From Chloroflexota bacterium (GTDB lineage Bacteria > Chloroflexota > Anaerolineae > Promineifilales > Promineifilaceae): a stretch of 60,835 nt of DNA. The notes beneath the pieces were generated by a model. The model saw nothing but the letters and a program-made list of their open reading frames with translations. It was not told where the DNA came from and did not search any database. The stretch is taken from assembly GCA_024277135.1 (NCBI GenBank), contig JAJRVV010000013.1, positions 1 to 60,835 of the forward strand, read 5' to 3'. The number at the start of each line of letters is the position of its first letter. Position 1 is the first letter of the stretch. Below, piece after piece: positions 40,840 through 47,806 of the stretch. A program made the position numbers and the translations under genes.

Positions 40840-41766
40840 ATGGATGAAGCGAATCCCGGCGTCAACCTCTCTCAATCTGGCATAACCAGCCTGACCACCG
40901 CCATTGTGAGAACGGTTGCTTACAGCGATGTGTTTAATTATCCGTTAACGGCCGGACAGATGCACCGTTATCTGGATGGCGTGCCGGCGCGGCTGGCGGA
41001 TGTGGAGCAGGCGTTGGCGAACGGCCGTCTCATTCCGCACACACTCAGCCGCCGGGATGATTATTTTATGCTGGCGGGGCGGGAGGAGATCGCGCCGGTG
41101 CGGCAGGAACGAGAGGCGATTTCCCGCCGGTTGTGGCCGCGCGCGGTGCGTTACGGCCGTCTCATCGCCCGCCTCCCTTTTGTACGCATGGTAGCTGTGA
41201 CTGGTTCGTTGACGATGAACAATGCCGATTCTCATGCGGACGTTGATTATCTGGTGGTGACGGCGAACGGCCGTGTCTGGCTGGCCCGCGCCTTCATCAT
41301 CGCCCTGGTGCGGCTGGCGCGGCGGGATGGCGTCGAGTTGTGCCCCAATTACATTTTGGCCGAAAATGCGCTGGCTTTTCCCGATCATAATTTGTACGTG
41401 GCGCATGAGGTGACGCAGATGATCCCGCTTTCCGGCCTGGAGGTGTACCGCCGGATGCGCCAGATCAACAGTTGGACGGCCGCCTTCTTGCCCAACGCTG
41501 TCGGCCCGCCCCGGCTGCCGTCGCAAACCCGCCCTGGTTTCTGGCAAAAAACGGCGGAACTGCTCCTGGGCACGGCCGTTGGCGATGGGTTAGAGCGGTG
41601 GGAAATGAAGCGCAAAATTCGCAAGTTTCAGGCTCAGGAAACGGCCGTGTCCGAGACCAACTTCTCACCCGATTACTGCAAAGGCCACTTCGACGCCTAC
41701 AACCGTCCCACGATGGATGCCTTTCAATTAACAATTGCCAATTCGCAATTTACAATTTCGATATGA
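40840..41766 (+). CDS. Nucleotidyltransferase-like protein
   Basis: A 308-aa protein with a polymerase-beta-type nucleotidyltransferase signature: VAVTGSLTMNNADSHADVDYLVVT (GS followed by D-x-D). Ahead of it is a winged-helix-like N-terminal part (AIVRTVAYSDVFNYPLTAGQMHRYL ... RRDDYFMLAGREE). The transferred group and acceptor are unknown. The C-terminal residues FQLTIANSQFTISI come from a heptamer array, so the native C-terminus was probably displaced. Its stop overlaps the ATG of the radical SAM gene, implying translational coupling and joint function. Confidence 0.68.
   Translation: MDEANPGVNLSQSGITSLTTAIVRTVAYSDVFNYPLTAGQMHRYLDGVPARLADVEQALANGRLIPHTLSRRDDYFMLAGREEIAPVRQEREAISRRLWPRAVRYGRLIARLPFVRMVAVTGSLTMNNADSHADVDYLVVTANGRVWLARAFIIALVRLARRDGVELCPNYILAENALAFPDHNLYVAHEVTQMIPLSGLEVYRRMRQINSWTAAFLPNAVGPPRLPSQTRPGFWQKTAELLLGTAVGDGLERWEMKRKIRKFQAQETAVSETNFSPDYCKGHFDAYNRPTMDAFQLTIANSQFTISI
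41724..41760. repeat. Heptamer array at the nucleotidyltransferase/radical SAM junction
   Basis: CAATTAA, CAATTGC, CAATTCG, CAATTTA, CAATTTC units encode the last residues of the upstream protein and occupy the region where the ribosome binding site of the radical SAM gene would be. Confidence 0.8.
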
Positions 41767-43466
41767 ACATCCTCTTCGGCCAATCCTACTACCTCCGATT
41801 CGACCCTAAATTATACCAGGCCATGCAGCCCTACCCGCCGCTGGGCACGATGTACGCTGCCAGTTTCATGCGCCAAAAAGGGTACAGCGTGGCCTTGTTC
41901 GACGCCATGTTAGCCGAGTCGGCACAGGAATGGGCAGAAGCATTGGATAAGCACCGCCCCCGCTTTGCCGTCATTTATGAGGATAACTTCAACTACCTCT
42001 CTAAAATGTGTCTGCTCAACATGCGCCAGGCCGCCTTCACCATGATCGGCATGGCCCAAGCGTTCGATTGCGTCGTCATCGTGGCCGGTTCCGACGCCGC
42101 CGACCATGCCTCACAATATCTGGAGGCTGGCGCTGATTTCGTCATTCGCGGCGAAGGCGAAGAGACGCTGGCGGAACTGATTGAACAATTAACAATTAAC
42201 AATGAGCAATTAACAATTAACAATGAGCAATTAACAATTAACAATGAGCAATTAACAATTAACAATGAGCAATTAACAATTAACAATGAGCAATTAACAA
42301 TTAACAATGAGCAATTAACAATTAACAAATTGCTGGCTGTTCCAGGGATTGCCTTCAAAGCGAGCGGGGACTCGGCGAGTGGAAACTCATTCACAATTCA
42401 CAATTCACAATTCACAATTCATTGTTCTCCTCCTCGCCCGGTGATGCGCGACATTGATCGCCTGCCGTTCCCGGCCTGGGATTTGGTGGATGTGGAAAAG
42501 TACCGGCGCATCTGGTATGAACGGCACGGCTATTATTCGATGAACATGGTGACGACGCGGGGGTGTCCCTACCATTGCAACTGGTGCGCCAAGCCGATTT
42601 GGGGCCAGCGTTACAACTCCCGCAGCCCCAAAAATGTGGCGCAGGAGATGAAATGGCTCGGTGACACTTTTGACCCCGATCATATCTGGTTCGCCGACGA
42701 CATCATGGGCTTGAAACCGGGCTGGTGGTCGGAATTGACCCATCATTTGCGTGAACTGGATGTGTCCATTCCCTTCAAATGCTTGAGCCGGGCGGATTTG
42801 ATCGCGCGGGATGCGGCAGAGGTGGAGGCGCTGGCGGCGGCCGGGTGTAAGATCGTCTGGATGGGGGCGGAGTCCGGTTCGCAAAAAATCTTGAATGGGA
42901 TGGAAAAAGGGACGACGGTGGCGCAGATTTATGAGGCGGCGCGGCTGCTGAAAGGGGCGGGAATCCAGGTCGCCTTTTTCTTGCAGTTTGGCTACCCTGG
43001 CGAGACGCGGGCGGATATTGAACGGACGCTGCAAATGGTGCGGGATTGTGCGCCGGATGATATTGGTATGTCGGTTTCCTACCCGCTGCCGGGGACGAAG
43101 TTTTATGAGAATATAAAATTGCAGTTAGGGGAGAAGCAGAATTGGACGGATTCGGCTGACCTGGCGATGATGTACCGGGGGCCGTTTACGACGGCGTTTT
43201 ACCGGCAGTTGCACGTGACGCTGCACAAGGAGTTTCGCTCGCGCAAGGCGTGGCAGGCGTTGAGGCAGGTGGCGTCACGGCCGTCCCGCTGGCGGCGTCA
43301 TCATCTGCGGGAATTGGCGGCGACGGCGTACCGGTTGGCGACTCTGCCCCTGGCGCGGCGCAAACTGGATCAATTGGCGGCTATCCCTCACGAAGGGTTG
43401 TCCCCCTTGCCTCACATGAGCCTGGAAGAAGCGGCACGGCCGTCGCCGCAGGGGGATAGAGATTGA
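41763..43466 (+). CDS. B12-binding radical SAM protein with a repeat-derived insertion
   Basis: Cobalamin-dependent radical SAM enzyme of 567 aa, likely a methyltransferase or C-C bond-forming enzyme. An N-terminal B12-binding-like domain (PPLGTMYAASFMRQKGYSVALFD, AGADFVIRGEGEETL; residues 20-140) is followed by the radical SAM domain with the 4Fe-4S motif TTRGCPYHCNWC (C268, C272, C275) and GAESGSQKILNGMEKGTT, then a helical C-terminus. Residues about 141-189 are seven copies of EQLTINN from a 147-bp repeat, and a second insertion (HNSQFTIH) follows about 20 residues later. The core motifs are intact, so the insertions seem tolerated. Confidence 0.85.
   Translation: MNILFGQSYYLRFDPKLYQAMQPYPPLGTMYAASFMRQKGYSVALFDAMLAESAQEWAEALDKHRPRFAVIYEDNFNYLSKMCLLNMRQAAFTMIGMAQAFDCVVIVAGSDAADHASQYLEAGADFVIRGEGEETLAELIEQLTINNEQLTINNEQLTINNEQLTINNEQLTINNEQLTINNEQLTINKLLAVPGIAFKASGDSASGNSFTIHNSQFTIHCSPPRPVMRDIDRLPFPAWDLVDVEKYRRIWYERHGYYSMNMVTTRGCPYHCNWCAKPIWGQRYNSRSPKNVAQEMKWLGDTFDPDHIWFADDIMGLKPGWWSELTHHLRELDVSIPFKCLSRADLIARDAAEVEALAAAGCKIVWMGAESGSQKILNGMEKGTTVAQIYEAARLLKGAGIQVAFFLQFGYPGETRADIERTLQMVRDCAPDDIGMSVSYPLPGTKFYENIKLQLGEKQNWTDSADLAMMYRGPFTTAFYRQLHVTLHKEFRSRKAWQALRQVASRPSRWRRHHLRELAATAYRLATLPLARRKLDQLAAIPHEGLSPLPHMSLEEAARPSPQGDRD
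42184..42330 (+). repeat. Seven-copy 21-bp tandem repeat in the radical SAM gene
   Basis: Seven near-identical 21-bp units, each three heptamers (CAATTAA, CAATTAA, CAATGAG), translate as EQLTINN seven times; the last ends EQLTINK. It lies between the B12-binding and radical SAM domains. The 21-bp unit is the smallest multiple of both 7 and 3, which keeps the frame. Confidence 0.95.
42389..42423. repeat. Heptamer array (ACAATTC)n in the radical SAM gene
   Basis: Five consecutive ACAATTC-type units, read as FTIHNSQFTIH, about 60 bp after the 21-bp repeat. Confidence 0.85.
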
Positions 43467-43508
43467 GTATGGTTTCCTGCCCCTTGTCATCCGTGTTAAA
43501 ATATCCTC

Positions 43509-43769
43509 ATGAGTAACCCTGTTCAACTCAAATTAGAATTGCCACAAGATGTTTTTTCCGCTTTACGGCAGGAACCGGAGGCGTTTGTGCGTGAAATGCG
43601 TCTGGCAGCGGCCGTTAAATGGTATGAGATAGAACAAATCTCGCAATCTAAAGCGGCCGAAATTGCAGGCGTCTCACGGGCAGAATTTTTGGCGGCATTG
43701 GCTCGTTTTAACGTCTCCCCTTTCCAGAGTACATCTGATGACCTGATTCAGGAAGTCGCCAATGTCTGA
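43509..43769 (+). CDS. UPF0175 family antitoxin-like protein
   Basis: An 86-aa protein of the UPF0175 family, DNA-binding antitoxin partners of PIN-like toxins. Seen: an N-terminal strand VQLKLELPQDVFSALRQEPEAFVREMRLAAAVKWYE, and the helix-turn-helix ISQSKAAEIAGVSRAEFLAALARFNV typical of the family. It overlaps the next gene by 8 bp, the usual compact toxin-antitoxin layout. A TAAAAT box lies 12 bp before the ATG. Confidence 0.85.
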   Translation: MSNPVQLKLELPQDVFSALRQEPEAFVREMRLAAAVKWYEIEQISQSKAAEIAGVSRAEFLAALARFNVSPFQSTSDDLIQEVANV

Positions 43770-44253
43770 GCGGTGGGTTGTTGATGCGTCTCCGCTCATC
43801 TTGCTGGCAAAAATCAATCGCCTGGATTTGCTTGACCAATTGAGCGTCTCTTTTGTCGTGCCGGACGCGGTGGCAGCCGAGATTTTGGCGGGGCCGCTAG
43901 ATGATCCGGCGCGCCGTTTTTTAGAGACGGGGCTTGCCGTTAGAGTGGCTGTGCCGCCTCACCCTTTAATTGCGGCATGGGATTTGGGATCTGGGGAAAC
44001 GGCCGTTCTCAGTCACGCCTTTACCCATCCGCCATACAAAGCGATCATTGATGATGGGGTTGCTCGTCGCTGCGCCCGCACATTTGCCATCCCCTTAGCC
44101 GGTACGTTAGCCATCATTCTGGCAGCTCGGCAGAAGCAGTTGATTCCCGCCGCCGTACCCGTACTTCAAACCCTGTTATCGCACGGTTATCGCATCAACG
44201 ATGCTGTCTTGCGCCACGCTTTGCGAGAGACCGTTGGTGAAAGGTGGCCATAA
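43762..44253 (+). CDS. DUF3368 PIN-like toxin
   Basis: A 163-aa protein of the DUF3368 family, PIN-domain-like predicted RNase toxins paired with UPF0175. The acidic residues of the PIN fold can be seen in VVDASPLILLAKINRLDLL (first Asp), PDAVAAEIL, LGSGETAVLSHAF (Glu) and KAIIDDGVARRCA (Asp pair), followed by AGTLAIILAARQKQLIP. The start overlaps the upstream antitoxin gene. Target RNA unknown. Both genes appear intact, in contrast to the BrnTA pair at 1.4 kb. Confidence 0.85.
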   Translation: MSERWVVDASPLILLAKINRLDLLDQLSVSFVVPDAVAAEILAGPLDDPARRFLETGLAVRVAVPPHPLIAAWDLGSGETAVLSHAFTHPPYKAIIDDGVARRCARTFAIPLAGTLAIILAARQKQLIPAAVPVLQTLLSHGYRINDAVLRHALRETVGERWP

Positions 44254-44257
44254 CCGG

Positions 44258-44331
44258 CGTATGTTGCGAGTGGCAGATAGCGGGTGGCGTGTTTAGAGGC
44301 CACGCTTGCTGCTCGCTACTGCTTACGTCAA
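44258..44331. repeat. Heptamer-phase inverted repeat after the toxin gene
   Basis: GCGAGTG, GCAGATA, GCGGGTG units and, after GTTTAGAGGCC, their complement (CGCTTGCTGCTCGCTACTGC). It fills most of the gap between the toxin gene and the next methyltransferase gene. Confidence 0.65.
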
Positions 44332-44365
44332 CCCCGTGAAATCCTGAAGACCTTTAATTTTCGGC

Positions 44366-45166
44366 ATGGACAAGCAATTTGAAGCAGTCTCCGCCGCCTT
44401 TTCGCGCAAGGCGGGGGTGTATGACGCTTTTGGCGAAGGACACCAGAACCTGACGCGGATGCGGCGCAAGGTGTATGACCACATTGGCGGGTTGGTTTTG
44501 CCCGGCGGCTATCTGCTGGAGTTGAACGCGGGAACCGGCCTGGACGCGGCCGAGATGGCGCGGCGCGGCTACTGGGTTCACGCCACCGATTTATCGCCAG
44601 AAATGGTGGCGCAGATTGAGCGGAAGATTGAGGCAGGGGGGCTGCACGGACGTCTCGCCGCCCAGCAATGTTCTTTCACCGACCTGGAACAGGTGACGGC
44701 CGGGCCATTTGACGCCATTTACTCCAACTCTGGCGGGCTGAACTGCATTGATGATTTGACGGCCGTCACCCGCCAACTGCCCCGCCTGCTCAAGCCGGGC
44801 GGCATCGTCACCTGGGTCATCATGCCCCGCATTTGCCCCTGGGAACTGGCGCTGACGTTCAAAGATTGGCGGGTGGGCACGCGGCGGCTGCGGCCCGGCG
44901 GCGTGCTGGCGCATGTGGAAGGGGTGCGCTTTCAGACCTGGTACTTCACCGCCCGGCAGGCGCGCCGCGCTTTTGGCCCTGGGTTTCGTCAGGTGAAGCT
45001 GGAGGGGCTTTCCGTCATCACGCCCACGGCCGATAACAAAACCTTCGCCGCCAACCATCCCCGCCTCTATCGTCAGTTGGCGCGGGGGGATGATTGGTTG
45101 TCGCGGAGACGGCCGTTCAATGGCTGGGGCGATTTTTTTATCTTAAGTATGCAGGCGGTGGGATGA
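44366..45166 (+). CDS. Class I SAM-dependent methyltransferase
   Basis: A 266-aa methyltransferase of the Rossmann-like class I fold. The SAM-binding motif I reads YLLELNAGTGLDAAEMARRGY (the usual acidic residue before GxGxG present as LEL-NAGTG), followed by HATDLSPEMVAQIERKI (motif II) and AIYSNSGGLNCIDDLTAVTRQLPRLLKPGGIVTWVIM (post-motif). The C-terminal part holds VEGVRFQTWYFTARQARRAF. Substrate unknown, possibly a small molecule or lipid. It is followed, after a heptamer array, by a second methyltransferase in the same orientation. Confidence 0.85.
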   Translation: MDKQFEAVSAAFSRKAGVYDAFGEGHQNLTRMRRKVYDHIGGLVLPGGYLLELNAGTGLDAAEMARRGYWVHATDLSPEMVAQIERKIEAGGLHGRLAAQQCSFTDLEQVTAGPFDAIYSNSGGLNCIDDLTAVTRQLPRLLKPGGIVTWVIMPRICPWELALTFKDWRVGTRRLRPGGVLAHVEGVRFQTWYFTARQARRAFGPGFRQVKLEGLSVITPTADNKTFAANHPRLYRQLARGDDWLSRRRPFNGWGDFFILSMQAVG

Positions 45167-45203
45167 AGGATGAAATATGAAGGATGAAGGATGAGGGATG
45201 AAG
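45161..45203. repeat. Heptamer array (GGATGAA)n that supplies a start region
   Basis: GGATGAA, ATATGAA, GGATGAA, GGATGAG, GGATGAA. It contains both the last codons of the upstream methyltransferase and the purine-rich sequence and ATG of the next gene (45198). Confidence 0.85.
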
Positions 45204-46088
45204 GCGGAATTGGCCTGTCCGATTTGTAAGACCCGGCTGGAAATTGCGGGAGATGAGGGGCGGTGCCCGCAGGATGGGCAGGCGTACCGGCGGGTGGAGG
45301 GCGTGTGGCGGCTGCTGCGGCCGGGGCGGGAAGCGCACTTCGCCCAATTCATCCACGAGTATGAGACGGTGCGTCAGGCGGAAGGGCGGGGCAGCGACGA
45401 CCCGGCTTACTACCGCGCCCTCCCTTTCCAAGACGTGAGCGGCCGTATGCCCGCCATGTGGCAAGAACGCGCCCGCTCGTTTCAAACGCTGCTCTCTGGA
45501 TTCATCCTTCATCCTTCATCTCTCATCCTTGATTTAGGGGCGGGGAACGGCTGGCTCTCTTATCAATTGGCGAAACGGGGGCATGGGGTGACGGCCGTTG
45601 ACCTGACTACCAACCGTTTCGACGGCCTGGGGACGCACGTCATGTACGACGCCGAATTTCTGCCCGTCCAGGCGGAGTTTGATCATTTGCCCTTCACTAA
45701 CCGGCAAGTTGACCTGACCATTTTCAACGCTTCTTTTCATTACTCGACCGATTATGCGGCGGCGCTGGCTGAGGCGTGGCGGGTGACGGATGGGGCGGTG
45801 GCGATCATGGACACCCCTGTTTACCACGATTCCACCAGCGGCCGCCAAATGGTGCAGGAGCGGGAAGCGTTGTTCCAGGAAAGATACGGCTTCCCTTCCA
45901 ACGCCGTCGCCAGTGAAAACTTCCTCACCTATCACCGGCTGGATGAATTGGCGGCCGAACTGGGGGTGCGTTGGCGGCTGTTCTGGCCGGTTCCCCAATG
46001 GCGCTGGACAGTGCGGCGGTGGCGGGCGCGGCTGCGCCGGCAGCGGGAACCGTCCCAATTTCCCCTAATCGTGGGGACAACGGTATAA
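45198..46088 (+). CDS. Methyltransferase with N-terminal zinc-ribbon segment
   Basis: A 296-aa class I methyltransferase. The N-terminus is a Trm112-like ribbon (ELACPICKTRLEIAGDEGRCPQDGQAYRRVEGVWRLL) with cysteines at residues 6, 9 and about 21. The SAM-binding domain has LILDLGAGNGWLSYQLAKRGHGVTAVDL and the post-motif LTIFNASFHYSTDYAAALAEAWRV. Directly before motif I the residues SGFILHPSSLILDLG come partly from a CATCCTT heptamer array. Start codon and ribosome binding site both lie in a GGATGAA array, so translation starts at several points are possible. Confidence 0.8.
   Translation: MKAELACPICKTRLEIAGDEGRCPQDGQAYRRVEGVWRLLRPGREAHFAQFIHEYETVRQAEGRGSDDPAYYRALPFQDVSGRMPAMWQERARSFQTLLSGFILHPSSLILDLGAGNGWLSYQLAKRGHGVTAVDLTTNRFDGLGTHVMYDAEFLPVQAEFDHLPFTNRQVDLTIFNASFHYSTDYAAALAEAWRVTDGAVAIMDTPVYHDSTSGRQMVQEREALFQERYGFPSNAVASENFLTYHRLDELAAELGVRWRLFWPVPQWRWTVRRWRARLRRQREPSQFPLIVGTTV
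45501..45531. repeat. In-frame heptamer array (CATCCTT)n in the methyltransferase gene
   Basis: CATCCTT, CATCCTT, CATCTCT, CATCCTT units, directly before the SAM-binding motif I. They are the complement of the GGATGAA units at the start of the same gene. Confidence 0.8.
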
Positions 46089-46173
46089 TAATTCCCATTG
46101 TCAACAAAACTAAAATTTATCTGAAGATTTGCCAGGTTTATAAACCGTGCGGGTCTAGATCGGAGGAATTCCC

Positions 46174-47715
46174 ATGGCCCTGATTCCCAGCCTTTTACTG
46201 AAACAGCTTTACACCTTTGGCAGTTTGCAAAACACCGACAGCGGCATTCGCTTTTCTCTCAAAAACCGGTTGAGCGATGCCCGACTAACGGGGATTGAGA
46301 GCGTCAAAATTGATGGCAGGATGATTCCGTTAACGGCCGTTACCCTCGACCTGGGCAACGGGGATACCATCAACCCAGACATCCTCAGCCAACAGCCCTT
46401 TGCCTTCCCCCTGCGTCAAATCGTGACCATTTTAGCCGACAGCGAGCCACTGCCTCCCGGCAAGCACAAAGTTGAAATCAAATTCAAGACAGAACCGTTC
46501 GGCAAACTCAATCTCAAAGTCGAAGATTCCTTGTCCAAAAAAGATGAGTCGCGGATCAGCATCCCTCGAAACGATGCTGACGATTATGATGCTGACATCA
46601 TCCGCACCCGGCAGAAATTTGTGGCGGATTTTACCGGCAAAAAACTGGAACACATCGCCCAATACTCTTTTGACCCGCACATCGCCAACGGCAACATCGA
46701 GCATTTCACCGGCGTCGCCCAAATTCCCATCGGTTTTGCCGGGCCGCTGCAAGTGAATGGAGAACATGCCCAGGGCGAATTTCTCGTTCCCATGGCCACC
46801 ACGGAAGGCACGTTGGTCGCTTCCTACAATCGCGGCATAAAACTACTCAACCTGTGCGGCGGCGTCAAGGTGAGCGTGGTGGCGGACGCGATGCAGCGCG
46901 CCCCTGTTTTTGTGTTTGAAGATGCGCGTTGTGCTCGTGATTTTGTGGCGTGGGTGAATCAAAACATGGACAAAATTCGGGAAGAGGCAGAAGCGACCTC
47001 CAGCGTGGCTAAATTAAGCGAAATTGATCCTTATCTGGCCAGCAAGTTCGCTTATCTTCGTTTCAATTACACCACCGGGGATGCCGCCGGGCAAAATATG
47101 GTGGGGCGGGCTACCTTTGCCGCGTGCAGTTGGATTTTGGATCAGTATCCCGGCATCAAGCATTTTTATCTGGAATCGAACCTGGCCACGGACAAGAAAG
47201 CGTCGCAGGTGAACCTGATGCGGACGCGGGGCAAGCGAGTGACGGCCGAAGCGCTCATCAAGCGGGATAAACTGATCCAGGTGATGCGGGTGGAGCCGGA
47301 GAGCCTGACCTATCATAATGGCGTGGCCAATGTGGGCACGATTTTGTCGGGAGCCAACAACAACGGCGCTCATTCGGCGAATGCCATCACCGCAATTTTC
47401 ATCGCTGCCGGCCAGGATGTGGCCAATGTGTCGGAATCCTCGGCCGGAGTGGTTTATGCGGAGCTGACGCCGGAGCGGGATTTGTACATTTCGATCACCA
47501 TTCCCTCGTTGATTGTGGCCACGTATGGCGGCGGCACCGGTCTGGCGACGCAGCGGGAGTGCCTGGAACTATTGGGTTGTTATGGCAAAGGCAAGGTGAA
47601 GAAGTTTGCCGAAATTGTGGGCGGTGTGGCGCTGGCCGGTGAGTTGTCGCTGGCTTCGGCCATCTCTTCTTCGGATTGGGTGTCGAGCCATGAGGCATAC
47701 GGCCGTAACCGCTAA
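46174..47715 (+). CDS. Hydroxymethylglutaryl-CoA reductase with extra N-terminal domain
   Basis: HMG-CoA reductase of the mevalonate pathway, making mevalonate for isoprenoids; 513 aa. The catalytic part (residues about 135-510) shows IPIGFAGPLQVNGEH, the Glu motif LVPMATTEGTLVAS, the Asp motif TTGDAAGQNM, ESNLATDKKASQVN with the catalytic Lys, ISSSDWVSSHEAYGRNR with the C-terminal His, and GGGTGLATQRECLELLGC. The first 125 residues (SLLLKQLYTFGSLQNTDSGI onward) form a separate beta-rich domain whose function is not known. GGAGG lies seven bases before the ATG. No other mevalonate gene is adjacent; a terminator follows. Confidence 0.92.
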   Translation: MALIPSLLLKQLYTFGSLQNTDSGIRFSLKNRLSDARLTGIESVKIDGRMIPLTAVTLDLGNGDTINPDILSQQPFAFPLRQIVTILADSEPLPPGKHKVEIKFKTEPFGKLNLKVEDSLSKKDESRISIPRNDADDYDADIIRTRQKFVADFTGKKLEHIAQYSFDPHIANGNIEHFTGVAQIPIGFAGPLQVNGEHAQGEFLVPMATTEGTLVASYNRGIKLLNLCGGVKVSVVADAMQRAPVFVFEDARCARDFVAWVNQNMDKIREEAEATSSVAKLSEIDPYLASKFAYLRFNYTTGDAAGQNMVGRATFAACSWILDQYPGIKHFYLESNLATDKKASQVNLMRTRGKRVTAEALIKRDKLIQVMRVEPESLTYHNGVANVGTILSGANNNGAHSANAITAIFIAAGQDVANVSESSAGVVYAELTPERDLYISITIPSLIVATYGGGTGLATQRECLELLGCYGKGKVKKFAEIVGGVALAGELSLASAISSSDWVSSHEAYGRNR

Positions 47716-47756
47716 TTGGCAACGCGGATTGCCGAATGTAAATTGTGGAATAAACA

Positions 47757-47794
47757 AACGTGGCAGGTGAGAAACGCTCACCCGCCACGTTTTT
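47757..47794 (+). terminator. Intrinsic terminator after the HMG-CoA reductase gene
   Basis: AACGTGGC-A-GGTGAG, a short loop, CTCACC-C-GCCACGTT and TTT: a 14-bp stem with one mismatch and a T run, just before the next gene. Confidence 0.9.
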
Positions 47795-47806
47795 CTTTCA
47801 TGTTCA

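Noticed and set aside
42184..42330. A CRISPR-like direct repeat array
   Set aside because: The units are 21 bp with no spacers, lie in frame in a radical SAM gene and are explained by heptamer expansion.
46154..46178. Cloning-vector-like junction (TCTAGA, GAATTC, CCATGG around a ribosome binding site)
   Set aside because: Flanking sequence is continuous genomic DNA and the sites can arise by chance; no vector sequence is present.
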